49,647 bases of DNA, taken from NCBI GenBank assembly GCA_016201795.1, contig JACQCF010000014.1:1-49647 (forward strand), read 5' to 3'. This document shows, in pieces, positions 7,920 to 17,184 of the stretch. The position numbers and the translations under genes were made by a program. Source of the DNA: Candidatus Omnitrophota bacterium (GTDB taxonomy: Bacteria > Omnitrophota > Gorgyraeia > Zapsychrales > Fredricksoniimonadaceae). Under the pieces are notes generated by a model. That model searched no databases. It saw nothing but the letters and a program-made list of their open reading frames with translations, and was not told the origin of the DNA. Numbering within the stretch: position 1 is the stretch's first letter; the number at the start of each line of letters is the position of its first letter.

Positions 7920-8594
7920 ATGTTAATCGAAGCCAAGAATATTCACAAGACATACAAGGAAGCGGATTCTTTGCTGCACGTACTCAAAGGTATTGATTTG
8001 CAAATTCATGCCGGGGAGGTGGTGGCGATTGTTGGCCCCTCGGGGGCGGGAAAGTCGACGCTATTGCATATTTTAGGCGCTTTGGATGTGCCCCATCGGG
8101 GCCAGGTGCATTTTAACGGTCAGGATGTTTATGCGTTAAACGATCAGGAGCGTGCGCGGATTCGCAACAGTCAGATGGGTTTCGTGTTTCAATTCTACCA
8201 TCTGCTGCCGGAGCTGACGGCTTTGGAAAATGTTATTTTACCGGCGATGGTCAAAAATAATTCAAGAAAAACAAGCGCAATTGAATTGGACGGGGTAAAA
8301 TTACTGGAGCAAATGGGCTTGGCCCAAAGGGGTTCCCATCGGCCCAGCCAATTATCCGGTGGGGAGCAGCAAAGGGTGGCGATTGCCCGCTCTTTGATGA
8401 ATAGGCCTCAAGTGGTTTTTTGCGATGAACCGACGGGAAATTTGGATTCGCAAAGCGGGGCCATGGTCATTGATGTGCTTTTGAATTTGAATAAGTCCAA
8501 TGGGCAGGCCGTCGTGATCGTCACTCATGATCAGGCCATTGCCAAGCGGACGCAACGAATTGTTTATATTAAAGATGGCATATTGTTGAAGTAG
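7920..8594 (+). CDS. lolD: Lipoprotein-releasing ABC transporter ATP-binding protein LolD
   Basis: ATPase partner of LolC. Walker A GPSGAGKST, Q-loop FVFQFYHLLPELTALENV, signature LSGGEQQRVAIARSL, Walker B VVFCDEPTGNLDS and H-loop VIVTHD are all intact. I choose the ATG at 7920 (MLIEAKNIHKTYK, 224 aa); the frame can be extended upstream to a TTG at 7881, but that extension is palindromic-repeat sequence, not protein homology. No clear Shine-Dalgarno sequence precedes 7920, so translation may depend on coupling to lolC or on structure in the repeat. Confidence 0.93.
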   Translation: MLIEAKNIHKTYKEADSLLHVLKGIDLQIHAGEVVAIVGPSGAGKSTLLHILGALDVPHRGQVHFNGQDVYALNDQERARIRNSQMGFVFQFYHLLPELTALENVILPAMVKNNSRKTSAIELDGVKLLEQMGLAQRGSHRPSQLSGGEQQRVAIARSLMNRPQVVFCDEPTGNLDSQSGAMVIDVLLNLNKSNGQAVVIVTHDQAIAKRTQRIVYIKDGILLK

Positions 8595-8614
8595 GGGTAC
8601 ATAGAAAGGTAATT

Positions 8615-9484
8615 ATGAAAATATATCTCAACGGCAAATTCGTGAATAAACAAGAGGCGAAAATCTCCGTGTTCGACCATGGTTTTCTCTATGGCGACGG
8701 GGCTTTTGAAGGGGTACGCTCCTATCATGGGCTGGTGTTTCGGCTCAATGAGCATATCGACCGTCTTTATGAAACCCTGCATACGCTTTTGATTGACCCA
8801 CGCATGACCAAGAAGCAAATGTCTGATGCCGTGGTGGCCACCTTGAAAGCTAACAAAATCAAAGATGGCTATATCCGTTTGATTGTCAGTCGCGGTGATG
8901 GTGATTTGGGTCTTGACCCGCGCAAATGCTATGGCGCCCCCAACGTGATTATCATTGCGGATAAGATTACGCTATATCCGGATGAACTTTACCGTAAGGG
9001 CATGGCCATCATCACCGTGCCGACGACGAAAAATCACGTCAATGCCCTCGACCCTGAGCTCAAATCGCTCAATTACCTCAATAGTATCCTGGCCAAGATT
9101 GAAGCGGCCAACAGCGGGTACATGGAAGCGATTCTGCTGGATACCAACGGCTATGTGGCTGAATGCACGGGGGATAATGTTTTTATTATTAAAGACGGTG
9201 TTCTTTTAACTCCCGGGTTGGGACGGCTTAAAGGAATTACCCGTCAGACGATTTTAGATATCGCTGCCAAACTCAAGGTCAAGGTACAAGAATGCCTCAT
9301 CAGCCGCCACCAGGTGTATAATGCTCATGAATGTTTTCTGACAGGAACAGCGGCCGAGCTTATTCCGGTGGTGAAAGTGGATGGCCGCACCATTGGCAGC
9401 GGCAAGCCCGGGCCCGTGACGATGAAGTTGCTCAAGGCCTTTAAGGAAGCCACTAAGAAGGATGGCGTTCGTTATGCAGTGTGA
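8615..9484 (+). CDS. ilvE: Class IV aminotransferase, branched-chain type
   Basis: PLP-dependent transaminase, most likely making Val, Leu and Ile from their 2-oxo acids. Features: VFDHGFLYGDGAFEGVRSY (about 19-37), the probable PLP lysine in ELKSLNYLNSILAK (about 148-161), and the cofactor-phosphate region TGDNVFIIKDG with LKGITRQTILDIA. The 289 residues fit bacterial IlvE, but D-amino-acid transaminase and aminodeoxychorismate lyase share the fold, so the substrate is inferred. The stop overlaps the mcsA start, linking it to the stress operon, an unexpected neighbour. Confidence 0.85.
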   Translation: MKIYLNGKFVNKQEAKISVFDHGFLYGDGAFEGVRSYHGLVFRLNEHIDRLYETLHTLLIDPRMTKKQMSDAVVATLKANKIKDGYIRLIVSRGDGDLGLDPRKCYGAPNVIIIADKITLYPDELYRKGMAIITVPTTKNHVNALDPELKSLNYLNSILAKIEAANSGYMEAILLDTNGYVAECTGDNVFIIKDGVLLTPGLGRLKGITRQTILDIAAKLKVKVQECLISRHQVYNAHECFLTGTAAELIPVVKVDGRTIGSGKPGPVTMKLLKAFKEATKKDGVRYAV

Positions 9485-9992
9485 TATTTGCGGCAAAAAG
9501 AAAGCCACGGTGCATTTAACCGAAATTGTCGACGAACAAATGTCGGAAATGCATCTGTGTGAGGAATGCGCGCGCCAGAAAAGCGTTCAGATGGAACAGC
9601 AGTTTGGCTTAGCGGACCTTCTGGCTGGCCTGTCGCAGGCAGCGCCAACGACCAAGGAAACCAAAGAAGGCGCGCTTAAATGTGCCGGCTGCGGGCTCAA
9701 TTACGAAGATTTCCGTAAATTCGGGCGTTTGGGTTGCAGCCAATGTTATGTTTCTTTTAGCGAGCATTTGGCAGGCCTTTTGCGTAAAATCCACGGCTCT
9801 AATCGTCATTTAGGCAAAGCGCCTTATGCCTTCAAGGCCCAGGTTCCGGCGGCTGTTGGCACCTCGGCGGCACTTTTACCATCGGACAATTTGGAAGATT
9901 TAAAGAAACAATTGCATGGCGCGATCGCGGCTGAGGATTTTGAAAAAGCCGCCACGCTGCGCGATAAAATCAGGGCCCTAGAAAATAGTTGA
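9474..9992 (+). CDS. mcsA: McsA, zinc-binding activator of the McsB arginine kinase
   Basis: Two Cys clusters are visible, CDICGKKKATVHLTE with CEECARQ near the N-terminus and CAGCGLNYEDF with CSQCYVSF at about 65-90, followed by a C-terminal UVR motif (LHGAIAAEDFEKAATLRDKI, about 147-166). In Bacillus, McsA activates McsB and helps protect against metal and heat stress. I start at ATG 9474 (MQCDICG), which overlaps the ilvE stop by 11 bases; an in-frame ATG at 9462 is possible. At 172 residues it is normal length, and mcsB starts 22 bases after its stop. Confidence 0.88.
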   Translation: MQCDICGKKKATVHLTEIVDEQMSEMHLCEECARQKSVQMEQQFGLADLLAGLSQAAPTTKETKEGALKCAGCGLNYEDFRKFGRLGCSQCYVSFSEHLAGLLRKIHGSNRHLGKAPYAFKAQVPAAVGTSAALLPSDNLEDLKKQLHGAIAAEDFEKAATLRDKIRALENS

Positions 9993-10014
9993 AGAAAAGC
10001 AGTTGGATTTTGAT

Positions 10015-11073
10015 ATGAAAATCGAAGAGTTCCTCACCCATACCAGCGAATGGCTCAAAGGCACAGGCCCTTCGGCGAATATTGTGATGTCTTCAAGAAT
10101 TCGCCTGGCGCGCAATTTGGCCAAGGCGCCATTTCCCAGCCGTTCGACGAAAAAAGATTTGGAAACCACCTTAACCCAGGTGGAAAAAGCCTTGGGTCAC
10201 ATTCCGTTTCTTAAAGGTGCCGCTTTTTTTCGCATGAATGAGCTGGATCAGGTCGACCGCCAGCTGTTGGTGGAACGTCATCTGATGAGCCATGAGCATG
10301 CGTCCAATCCCGACGGTAAAGGGCTGCTGGTTTCCGTCGAAGAAATTGTCTCCATCATGATCAATGAGGAAGACCATCTGCGCATCCAGGTGATGCTCTC
10401 GGGTTTAAATTTGACGAAAAGTTGGGACATCATCAATACCATTGATGATACGCTTTCGAAAGAAATCGATTTCGCTTTTTTGGAAGACTGGGGCTATTTA
10501 ACGTCCTGCCCGACCAATACCGGTACGGCCATGCGCGGCAGCGTGATGATGCATTTGCCGGCGTTGGTGATGACCAAGCAGATTAATAAAGTGCTGGCCG
10601 CCATTTCCAAACTATCGTTTGCCAGCCGCGGATTCTACGGGGAAGGCACGCAGGCCTCAGGTAACTTTTATCAGATTTCCAATCAGGTGTCTCTGGGCCA
10701 CAGCGAGCTGGATATCATTCAAAACATCAATGGTCTTATCCGTCAGGTGATTGAGCAGGAAGAGCAGGCACGTCAGGCCCTTTTGTTGCAGAACCGCCCC
10801 ATGCTCGAGGATAAAATTTGCCGCTGCTGGGGGCTTTTGAAAACCGCGCGGATTATCTCCAGCCAGGAAGCCATTGAGTTATTCTCGATGGTGCGTTTAG
10901 GTATCGACACAGGAATTCTTAAAGACGTCAGTCACAAAGCGGTCAATGAATTGTTTATTATGATTCAGCCGGCGCATTTGCAAAAAATTGAAGCTAAAAA
11001 ACTCAACGCATTTGAACGCGACACCAAACGAGCAGCGGTGATTCGCCAAAAGCTAGTACCTCGACTAGATTGA
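10015..11073 (+). CDS. mcsB: Protein-arginine kinase McsB
   Basis: Phosphoguanidino kinase fold that phosphorylates arginines on damaged proteins to mark them for ClpC-ClpP. Visible motifs: VMSSRIRLARN (about 24-34, ATP-phosphate binding), HLMSHEHA, the region GYLTSCPTNTGTAMRGSVMM, and RGFYGEGTQASGNFYQISNQ. Length (352) is normal for McsB and too short for a canonical creatine kinase. Start ATG 10015 lacks a strong Shine-Dalgarno sequence; a TTG at 10003 is the alternative. Encoded directly between mcsA and clpC as in Bacillus, but no ctsR repressor gene is present. Confidence 0.94.
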   Translation: MKIEEFLTHTSEWLKGTGPSANIVMSSRIRLARNLAKAPFPSRSTKKDLETTLTQVEKALGHIPFLKGAAFFRMNELDQVDRQLLVERHLMSHEHASNPDGKGLLVSVEEIVSIMINEEDHLRIQVMLSGLNLTKSWDIINTIDDTLSKEIDFAFLEDWGYLTSCPTNTGTAMRGSVMMHLPALVMTKQINKVLAAISKLSFASRGFYGEGTQASGNFYQISNQVSLGHSELDIIQNINGLIRQVIEQEEQARQALLLQNRPMLEDKICRCWGLLKTARIISSQEAIELFSMVRLGIDTGILKDVSHKAVNELFIMIQPAHLQKIEAKKLNAFERDTKRAAVIRQKLVPRLD

Positions 11074-11090
11074 AATGATCGGAGGAAAAA

Positions 11091-13514
11091 ATGTTTAACC
11101 GTTTCACTGAACGCGCGCGCAAAGTAATTGTTTACGCCAAGGAAGAAGCGCGTCGTTTTAATCATGATTATATTGGCACCGAACATTTGCTCTTGGGGCT
11201 CATCCGCGAGGGGGAAGGGGTAGCAGCCGCGGTGTTGCAAAAATTGGGGCTGGACTTAGAGACCATTCGTTTGGAAGTAGAAAAATTGGTGCAGCCCGGG
11301 CCAGCCACCCAGGTGGTCGGTGATATTCCTTTTACTCCGCGTTCGAAAAAAGCCCTTGAGCTTTCCGCCGAGGAAGCCCGCGCTTTGGGCCATAATTATA
11401 TCGGTACTGAGCATTTGCTTTTGGGGCTGGTCAAAGAAGGCGAAGGCATGGCTTACCGCGTCCTTTTGAATTTGGGATTGGATTTGGGCAAACTGCGCAA
11501 TGAAGTCATGGAACTTTTAGGTTCCGGTGTTCCCGGCTACGGCCAGCAGCAGGAAACCGTCAAAGCCGGCAAGACCCCGGCCATTGATGCTTACGGACGC
11601 AATTTGAATAAATTGGCCAAAGACGGTAAATTGGATCCGGTCATCGGCCGCAAAAATGAAATTGAGCGCGTCGTTCAAATTCTTTCCCGGCGCACCAAAA
11701 ATAATCCGGTGCTCTTAGGCGAGGCGGGGATTGGTAAAACGGCCATCGTCGAGGGTTTGGCCCAGCAGATCGTCGCCGGTGACGTGCCGGAGGTGTTACG
11801 CGATAAAGTCATTGTGGTGTTGGATTTGGCCATGATGATTGCCGGTACCAAGTACCGCGGCCAATTCGAGGAACGCATCAAGGCGGTTATGGATGAGATC
11901 AAACGTTCCGGCAAAATCGTAATTTTTATTGATGAACTTCATACGCTCGTCGGTGCGGGGGCTGCGGAAGGGGCGATTGATGCGGCCAATATTTTGAAAC
12001 CAGCGTTAGCCCGCGGTGAAATTCAGTGCATCGGGGCCACCACGATGGATGAATACCGCAAGCATATTGAGAAAGACGCGGCCCTGGAGCGGCGTTTTCA
12101 GACGATTATCGTTGATCCACCATCGGTGGAGGAGACCATTTTAATCCTCAAAGGTTTGCGCGATAAATATGAGGCCCATCACAGGGTGAAATTTTCCGAC
12201 GAGGCTTTGGAAGCGGCCGCACGCCTCTCGGACCGCTACATTTCCAACCGTTTCCTGCCGGATAAGGCGGTGGATATTCTTGATGAAGCCGGCGCCAAAG
12301 CCCGTTTGCAGGCGATGGTGGTTCCCGACGGGATCAAAGAGCTTGAGGAAAAAATCGAGCAGCTGCGCAAAGAAAAAGAGGCGTTTATCAAAAGTCAGGA
12401 TTTTGAACGCGCGGCCAAAATGCGCGATGAGGAACGCGAGGTGCGTGATCAGCTCGAGCGCAAACGCATGGAGTGGATGCAAAAGCGCGATGATGTTTCT
12501 TTAACGATTACCGATGATGATATTGCCCGCGTGGTTTCCCAGTGGACCAAGATTCCTTTGATTCGCCTGGAGCAGAAAGAAAGCGATCGGCTTTTGAAGA
12601 TGGAAGAACAGATGAAAAAATCCATCATCGGCCAGGATGAACCCATTAGCGCCATCGCCCGTGCCGTGCGCCGTTCGCGTGCCGGTATTAAAAATCCCCG
12701 TCGGCCGATTGGTTCCTTTATCTTTTTAGGCCCCACCGGTGTCGGTAAAACGCTGCTGGCGCGGATTTTAGCGGAGTTTATCTTCGGGGATGAAAATGCG
12801 TTGATTCAAATTGACATGTCCGAATATATGGACAAGTTTAATGTGTCGCGCTTGATCGGCGCGCCGCCGGGATATGTGGGCTATGAAGAGGGCGGCCAGC
12901 TGACCGAAAAAGTACGCCGGCGTCCCTATTCCGTGATTCTGTTGGATGAAATCGAAAAAGCGCATCCGGACGTCTTTAACCTGCTGCTGCAGGTCTTTGA
13001 GGATGGGCGATTAACCGATAGTTTAGGCAGGGTGGTGGATTTTCGAAATACCATTATCCTGATGACCTCTAACGTCGGGGCCGAGACCGTGCGCAGCGCG
13101 GGGACGTTGGGTTTCGTGGCGCAGAAAGAAGATACCTCTTACAATGCTCTGCGGGATCGTTTGTTAACTGAAGTCAAGAAGGCTTTTAAGCCGGAGTTTT
13201 TAAATCGTATTGACGACATTATTGTCTTTAGGCCCTTGAGCAAGGAAAATTTACTGGTGATTGTGGCTTTGGAAATCAAGTATGTCACTGAACGGCTTAA
13301 AGGTAGGGGCATTGAAATTACTTTGACCCCCGAGGCCTTGGAGTTTTTGGTTGAAAAGGGTTATGATCCTTTGTACGGTGCGCGGCCTTTGAAGCGAACC
13401 ATTCAGCGTTATATCGAGGATATTCTTTCCGAAGAGGTTATTGCCGGTAAATTCAAAGAAGGCAGTAAAATCACCATCGTCCGTCGCGGGGATGCGCTTG
13501 AGTTTGAGTCATAA
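11091..13514 (+). CDS. clpC: ATP-dependent Clp protease ATP-binding subunit ClpC
   Basis: Hsp100 unfoldase feeding ClpP. Order: two Clp-N repeats (each with [11 protein letters not shown], residues about 27-37 and 103-113), AAA1 with Walker [10 protein letters not shown], a middle domain with a UVR motif ([18 protein letters not shown]), AAA2 with [16 protein letters not shown], and the ClpP-docking LGF tripeptide in GTLGFVAQ. The acidic residue in each GTEH repeat (E31 and E107) matches the pArg-docking glutamates described in Bacillus ClpC, so coupling to McsB looks intact. A strong GGAGG precedes the ATG. 807 residues is typical. clpP is not in the window. Confidence 0.97.
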   Translation: MFNRFTERARKVIVYAKEEARRFNHDYIGTEHLLLGLIREGEGVAAAVLQKLGLDLETIRLEVEKLVQPGPATQVVGDIPFTPRSKKALELSAEEARALGHNYIGTEHLLLGLVKEGEGMAYRVLLNLGLDLGKLRNEVMELLGSGVPGYGQQQETVKAGKTPAIDAYGRNLNKLAKDGKLDPVIGRKNEIERVVQILSRRTKNNPVLLGEAGIGKTAIVEGLAQQIVAGDVPEVLRDKVIVVLDLAMMIAGTKYRGQFEERIKAVMDEIKRSGKIVIFIDELHTLVGAGAAEGAIDAANILKPALARGEIQCIGATTMDEYRKHIEKDAALERRFQTIIVDPPSVEETILILKGLRDKYEAHHRVKFSDEALEAAARLSDRYISNRFLPDKAVDILDEAGAKARLQAMVVPDGIKELEEKIEQLRKEKEAFIKSQDFERAAKMRDEEREVRDQLERKRMEWMQKRDDVSLTITDDDIARVVSQWTKIPLIRLEQKESDRLLKMEEQMKKSIIGQDEPISAIARAVRRSRAGIKNPRRPIGSFIFLGPTGVGKTLLARILAEFIFGDENALIQIDMSEYMDKFNVSRLIGAPPGYVGYEEGGQLTEKVRRRPYSVILLDEIEKAHPDVFNLLLQVFEDGRLTDSLGRVVDFRNTIILMTSNVGAETVRSAGTLGFVAQKEDTSYNALRDRLLTEVKKAFKPEFLNRIDDIIVFRPLSKENLLVIVALEIKYVTERLKGRGIEITLTPEALEFLVEKGYDPLYGARPLKRTIQRYIEDILSEEVIAGKFKEGSKITIVRRGDALEFES

Positions 13515-13516
13515 CC

Positions 13517-14302
13517 ATGCTCAATTTCGTCATCAAAATCGGTGCTGCGACCAACAGTCTGGTCCGTTATCTTGGTCAATTGACCATCCTCTGGTCGCAG
13601 ACGATTGTTTTAGCATTAACCCCTTCGTTTAAGGGTACGCGTTCTTTGATACAGGCTCATCGCATTGGCCCGGGCAGTTTTGTGATTTCCTCGCTGGTGG
13701 CTTTTTTTGTGGGGATGATTATGGCCCTGCAAATGGCCTATCAGATGGTGCAGTTATCAGCGGAAATTTATATCCCCAAGGTGGTTTCGGTGGCCTTAAC
13801 ACGTGAGCTGGCGCCGGTCTTGACGGCCTTGATTGTTGCCGGGCGTATTGGCGCCGGCATTGCCGCGGAAATCGGATCAATGACGGTGACTGAACAGGTG
13901 GATGCCTTAAGAGCCTTTGCGGTTAATCCCGTCAAATATCTGGTGGTGCCGCGGTTTTTGGGGTTGGTCCTGATGCTGCCGGTTTTGGCCATGCTGGCGG
14001 ATGTGATTGGCATCTGGGGCGGGTACGTAATTTGCGTGTATAAACTGCATATCAGCCATCAGATGTTTTGGAAAATGGTTTTTTCGGCGCTGGCGATGAA
14101 AGACATTGTGACAGGCTTGGTCAAGACGATTTTCTTTGGCATGATCATCGCCATCGTCGGCTGTCATCAGGGTTTAAATGTGCGCGGCGGCGCTGAAGGA
14201 GTGGGTAAGGCCACCACCACGGCGGTGGTGCGGTCATTCATTTTGATTATCATGACCGATTGTATGATTACGTTTATTTTTTATTTTTTGCTGAACGTAT
14301 GA
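13517..14302 (+). CDS. mlaE: MlaE-family phospholipid ABC transporter permease
   Basis: Inner-membrane permease of the Mla/MCE system that moves phospholipids between inner and outer membranes. The 261 residues are strongly hydrophobic with about five to six spans, and include the MlaE signatures LAPVLTALIVAGRIGAGIAA and EIGSMTVTEQVDALRAFAVN (about 95-135). It starts only two bases after the clpC stop, and its stop overlaps the mlaF start (ATGA). This cassette sits where radA directly follows clpC in Bacillus. No mlaB STAS gene follows; mlaC is not in the window. Confidence 0.92.
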   Translation: MLNFVIKIGAATNSLVRYLGQLTILWSQTIVLALTPSFKGTRSLIQAHRIGPGSFVISSLVAFFVGMIMALQMAYQMVQLSAEIYIPKVVSVALTRELAPVLTALIVAGRIGAGIAAEIGSMTVTEQVDALRAFAVNPVKYLVVPRFLGLVLMLPVLAMLADVIGIWGGYVICVYKLHISHQMFWKMVFSALAMKDIVTGLVKTIFFGMIIAIVGCHQGLNVRGGAEGVGKATTTAVVRSFILIIMTDCMITFIFYFLLNV

Positions 14303-15072
14303 TCGAAATTAGAAATTTATACAAAGCCTTCGGCGCACAGATGGTGTTAAATAATTTGAACCTCAGCGTCCGTCGGGGAGAGACCAAGGCGATTATCGGA
14401 CGCTCGGGGGTCGGTAAAAGCGTTCTTTTAAAAAGTATCGTGGGATTGATGAAACCCGACAGCGGATCCATTAATATTAACGGTGTTGAAGCGACCAATC
14501 TCAATGAAAAAGGATATGATAGGCTGCGTATGGAAATCGGCATGGTGTTTCAGGGGGGGGCGCTGTTTGACTCCATGAGTGTGGGCGATAATGTAGCTTT
14601 TGTGCTTAATGAATTTTTGAACCTGGATCAAAAAAACGTGCGGGACCGCGTGGCCCATGCCCTGGCGCTGGTGGGGCTTAAAGATGTCGAGCCTATGATG
14701 CCCTCCCAATTATCCGGTGGTATGAAAAAGCGTGTGAGCTTAGCGCGGGTTTTGTGCATGGAGCCGCAGATTATTTTATATGATGAACCAACCAGCGAAA
14801 TTGATCCGATTACGGCGGCGGCGATCAACCATCTGATTATTGAACTACACGACAAATTGAAAGTTACTTCAATTGTGGTGACTCACGATATGAATTCCGC
14901 TTATCAGGTGGCGGATTCCATCGCCATGTTTTACCGCGGTCAGGTCATTGCCGACGGCAAACCCCAAGAGATTAAGAATTCGACGCACCCGGTGATTCGT
15001 CAGTTTATCACCGGCCAGGCCCAGGGGCCGATTACGGAAGATGAGAGTCTGATATTTGGGCATGTTAAGTAA
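14299..15072 (+). CDS. mlaF: MlaF-family ABC transporter ATP-binding protein
   Basis: ATPase of the Mla complex. Walker A GRSGVGKSV, signature LSGGMKKRVSLARVL, Walker B IILYDEPTSEIDP and H-loop SIVVTHD are present. The SGGMKKR signature and EPTSEIDP Walker B are typical of MCE-associated ATPases. I start at ATG 14299 (MIEIRNLYKAFG, 257 aa), overlapping the mlaE stop, rather than at the upstream ATG 14260, which would add residues encoded inside mlaE. Confidence 0.93.
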   Translation: MIEIRNLYKAFGAQMVLNNLNLSVRRGETKAIIGRSGVGKSVLLKSIVGLMKPDSGSININGVEATNLNEKGYDRLRMEIGMVFQGGALFDSMSVGDNVAFVLNEFLNLDQKNVRDRVAHALALVGLKDVEPMMPSQLSGGMKKRVSLARVLCMEPQIILYDEPTSEIDPITAAAINHLIIELHDKLKVTSIVVTHDMNSAYQVADSIAMFYRGQVIADGKPQEIKNSTHPVIRQFITGQAQGPITEDESLIFGHVK

Positions 15073-15084
15073 GGAGAGACACCT

Positions 15085-15771
15085 ATGTCCCGCGAAAGCC
15101 ATTTAGAACTGAAGGTTGGTAGTTTTGTGTTGCTGGCATTGTTGGGCTTAACGTTTTTCGTGGTTTCCATCAGCGATCTTTCTTTTATCAAGAAAGGCCA
15201 CAACTTTCGAGTGATTTTTGGATTTGCCAATGGCTTGCGCCAGGCCGCGCCGGTGCGTTTGGCCGGGGTGGAGGCCGGGATTGTCAAAAGCATGAAGGTT
15301 TTTGTTGATGAGAATGACCATCAAAAGACCAAGGTCCGGGTGAATTTATGGATCCAGGATGGTGTGGAAATTCCGCTCGATTCTAAAATCACCATTAATC
15401 AACTGGGGCTTTTGGGTGAGAAATATGTGGAAATTATTCCCGGCCCATCCATGCAGTTTTATAAGGACGATAGTGTCCTTGTGGGCAAGGATCCGGTACC
15501 TTTTGAGAAAATCACCGAACAGGTGGCGGTGTTAACCAATAAATTGGAGACGACCGTGGACGGCATTAATAACGGTATTTTGACGGACCAGAATAAAAAG
15601 TCATTGACAGACATTTTAGAAGGCTTTGGTATGGCGGCCAATAACATAAAAAACGGGCATGGTACGGTTGGTCGGTTATTTACCGATGAGTCCATATACA
15701 AAAATCTCGATGAACTCACCACGGATTTAAAAACCAATCCCTGGAAACTGCTGTACCGCCCTAAGCCATAG
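15085..15771 (+). CDS. mlaD: MlaD-family MCE-domain lipid-transport protein
   Basis: Periplasmic MCE subunit anchored to the inner membrane. One N-terminal span (VGSFVLLALLGLTFFVVSI, about 11-29) is followed by the MCE domain with FANGLRQAAPVRLAGVEAGI (about 47-66), LGLLGEKYVEI and a helical tail with IEGFG-type amphipathic sequence ending in TNPWKLLYRPKP, a common end for MlaD relatives. 228 residues is within the range for single-MCE proteins. SD-like AAGGAGAGAC precedes the ATG. Third gene of mlaEFD. Confidence 0.9.
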   Translation: MSRESHLELKVGSFVLLALLGLTFFVVSISDLSFIKKGHNFRVIFGFANGLRQAAPVRLAGVEAGIVKSMKVFVDENDHQKTKVRVNLWIQDGVEIPLDSKITINQLGLLGEKYVEIIPGPSMQFYKDDSVLVGKDPVPFEKITEQVAVLTNKLETTVDGINNGILTDQNKKSLTDILEGFGMAANNIKNGHGTVGRLFTDESIYKNLDELTTDLKTNPWKLLYRPKP

Positions 15772-15798
15772 AGGCAATCCTTCGTCTTGGGGTCATTT

Positions 15799-17169
15799 AT
15801 GAAAACTAAAACAGTGTTTGTTTGTCAGAACTGCGCTTCGCAGTCACCACGATGGGTGGGCAAATGTCCTAATTGTGACAGTTGGAATTCCTATGTGGAA
15901 GAATCCACCGTCGTGCGGCCAGCATCGGAAAAATTACGGGCCCAGATTGCCGTGGCCACCGCGATTGCTCCTGTTCTTTTAAAAGAAGTGTCGGTGCATC
16001 AAGAAAAGCGTTTCTTGACAGGTATGGGTGAGTTCGACCGGGTCGTTGGCGGTGGCTTGGTACCGGCTTCCGTAACCTTGATCGGCGGTGATCCTGGCAT
16101 CGGTAAATCCACCATAGTTTTGCAGGCGGGATGTGCTTTGGGCCGCAGCGGTCTTAAAGTGCTTTATGTCAGCGGCGAGGAATCCCTCAAACAAACGAAG
16201 ATGCGTGCCAACCGTGTGGCTGAATCCACCAACGAGAATTTTTTTATCGTCAATGATATTGATGTGCAGTCGATTATCAGCCATATTGAGGAGCTTGGGG
16301 CGCAGGTGGTGATCATTGATTCGATTCAGGTGGTGTTTCTTTCTGAGATCAGCTCAGCCCCGGGCAGTGTTTCCCAGGTACGCGAAAGCGCGGCGGTCTT
16401 AACTCAGTTGGCCAAACAGCGCGGCATCGTGCTTTTGATGGTTGGTCATGTGACCAAAGAAGGCATGATCGCGGGGCCGCGTGTGCTGGAGCATATGGTC
16501 GATACTGTTTTATATTTTGAAGGCGAACGGTATTCGTCGTATCGGCTGCTGCGGGCTCATAAAAATCGTTTCGGACCAACTAATGAAATCGGTGTGTTTG
16601 AAATGAGCTCAAGTGGTTTGCAGGAAGTTCTTAATCCATCTCAGATTTTTCTCGCCGAGCGGCCGCAGGATAGCTGTGGTTCGGTGGTGGTGCCGGTCCT
16701 TGAGGGGACAAGACCATTGTTGGTGGAAATTCAAGGTTTGGTTGCGCGCAGCGCATTTGGGATGGTACGCCAGAGAGCGCAAGGGTTTGACCAGAATCGT
16801 TTGGCGCTATTGGCCGCGGTTTTAGAAAAAAGGCTGGGCTTAAACCTGTCGGATAAAGATGTCTTTTTAAATGTCGTCGGTGGTGTTAGAATTGAAGACC
16901 CTGCGGCGGATTTGGCCGTGACGCTGGCGGTGGCTTCTGCGCTTTTGGATAAACCTGTAGCAGCGGATATGGTGATTTTAGGTGAGGTGGGATTGGCCGC
17001 TGAGGTACGTTCGGTCGCACAGTTGACTAGCCGTATCCTTGAGGCTGAAAAATTGGGGTTTAGCCGCTGTTTGCTGCCGCGCAATAACCTTAAAAATAAA
17101 ATGGAGAAGCCCAAACAGATTCAATTGATTCCGGTGGCGAGTGTGAAAGAGGCGTTGGATAAATTATAA
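15799..17169 (+). CDS. radA: DNA repair protein RadA
   Basis: RecA-like ATPase that processes recombination intermediates. The N-terminal zinc finger CQNCASQSPRWVGKCPNC (about 9-26) is intact, Walker A is GGDPGIGKST (about 95-104), the RadA-specific KNRFG motif appears in HKNRFGPTNEIGVFEM, and the C-terminus is a Lon-like domain with VFLNVVGGVRIEDPAADLAV. The start is ATG 15799 (456 aa); a TTG at 15787 would add only four residues. It lies between mlaD and the PIN-TRAM gene; disA, which follows radA in Bacillus, is missing here. Confidence 0.96.
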   Translation: MKTKTVFVCQNCASQSPRWVGKCPNCDSWNSYVEESTVVRPASEKLRAQIAVATAIAPVLLKEVSVHQEKRFLTGMGEFDRVVGGGLVPASVTLIGGDPGIGKSTIVLQAGCALGRSGLKVLYVSGEESLKQTKMRANRVAESTNENFFIVNDIDVQSIISHIEELGAQVVIIDSIQVVFLSEISSAPGSVSQVRESAAVLTQLAKQRGIVLLMVGHVTKEGMIAGPRVLEHMVDTVLYFEGERYSSYRLLRAHKNRFGPTNEIGVFEMSSSGLQEVLNPSQIFLAERPQDSCGSVVVPVLEGTRPLLVEIQGLVARSAFGMVRQRAQGFDQNRLALLAAVLEKRLGLNLSDKDVFLNVVGGVRIEDPAADLAVTLAVASALLDKPVAADMVILGEVGLAAEVRSVAQLTSRILEAEKLGFSRCLLPRNNLKNKMEKPKQIQLIPVASVKEALDKL

Positions 17170-17184
17170 CTATTCGGAGGTTCT

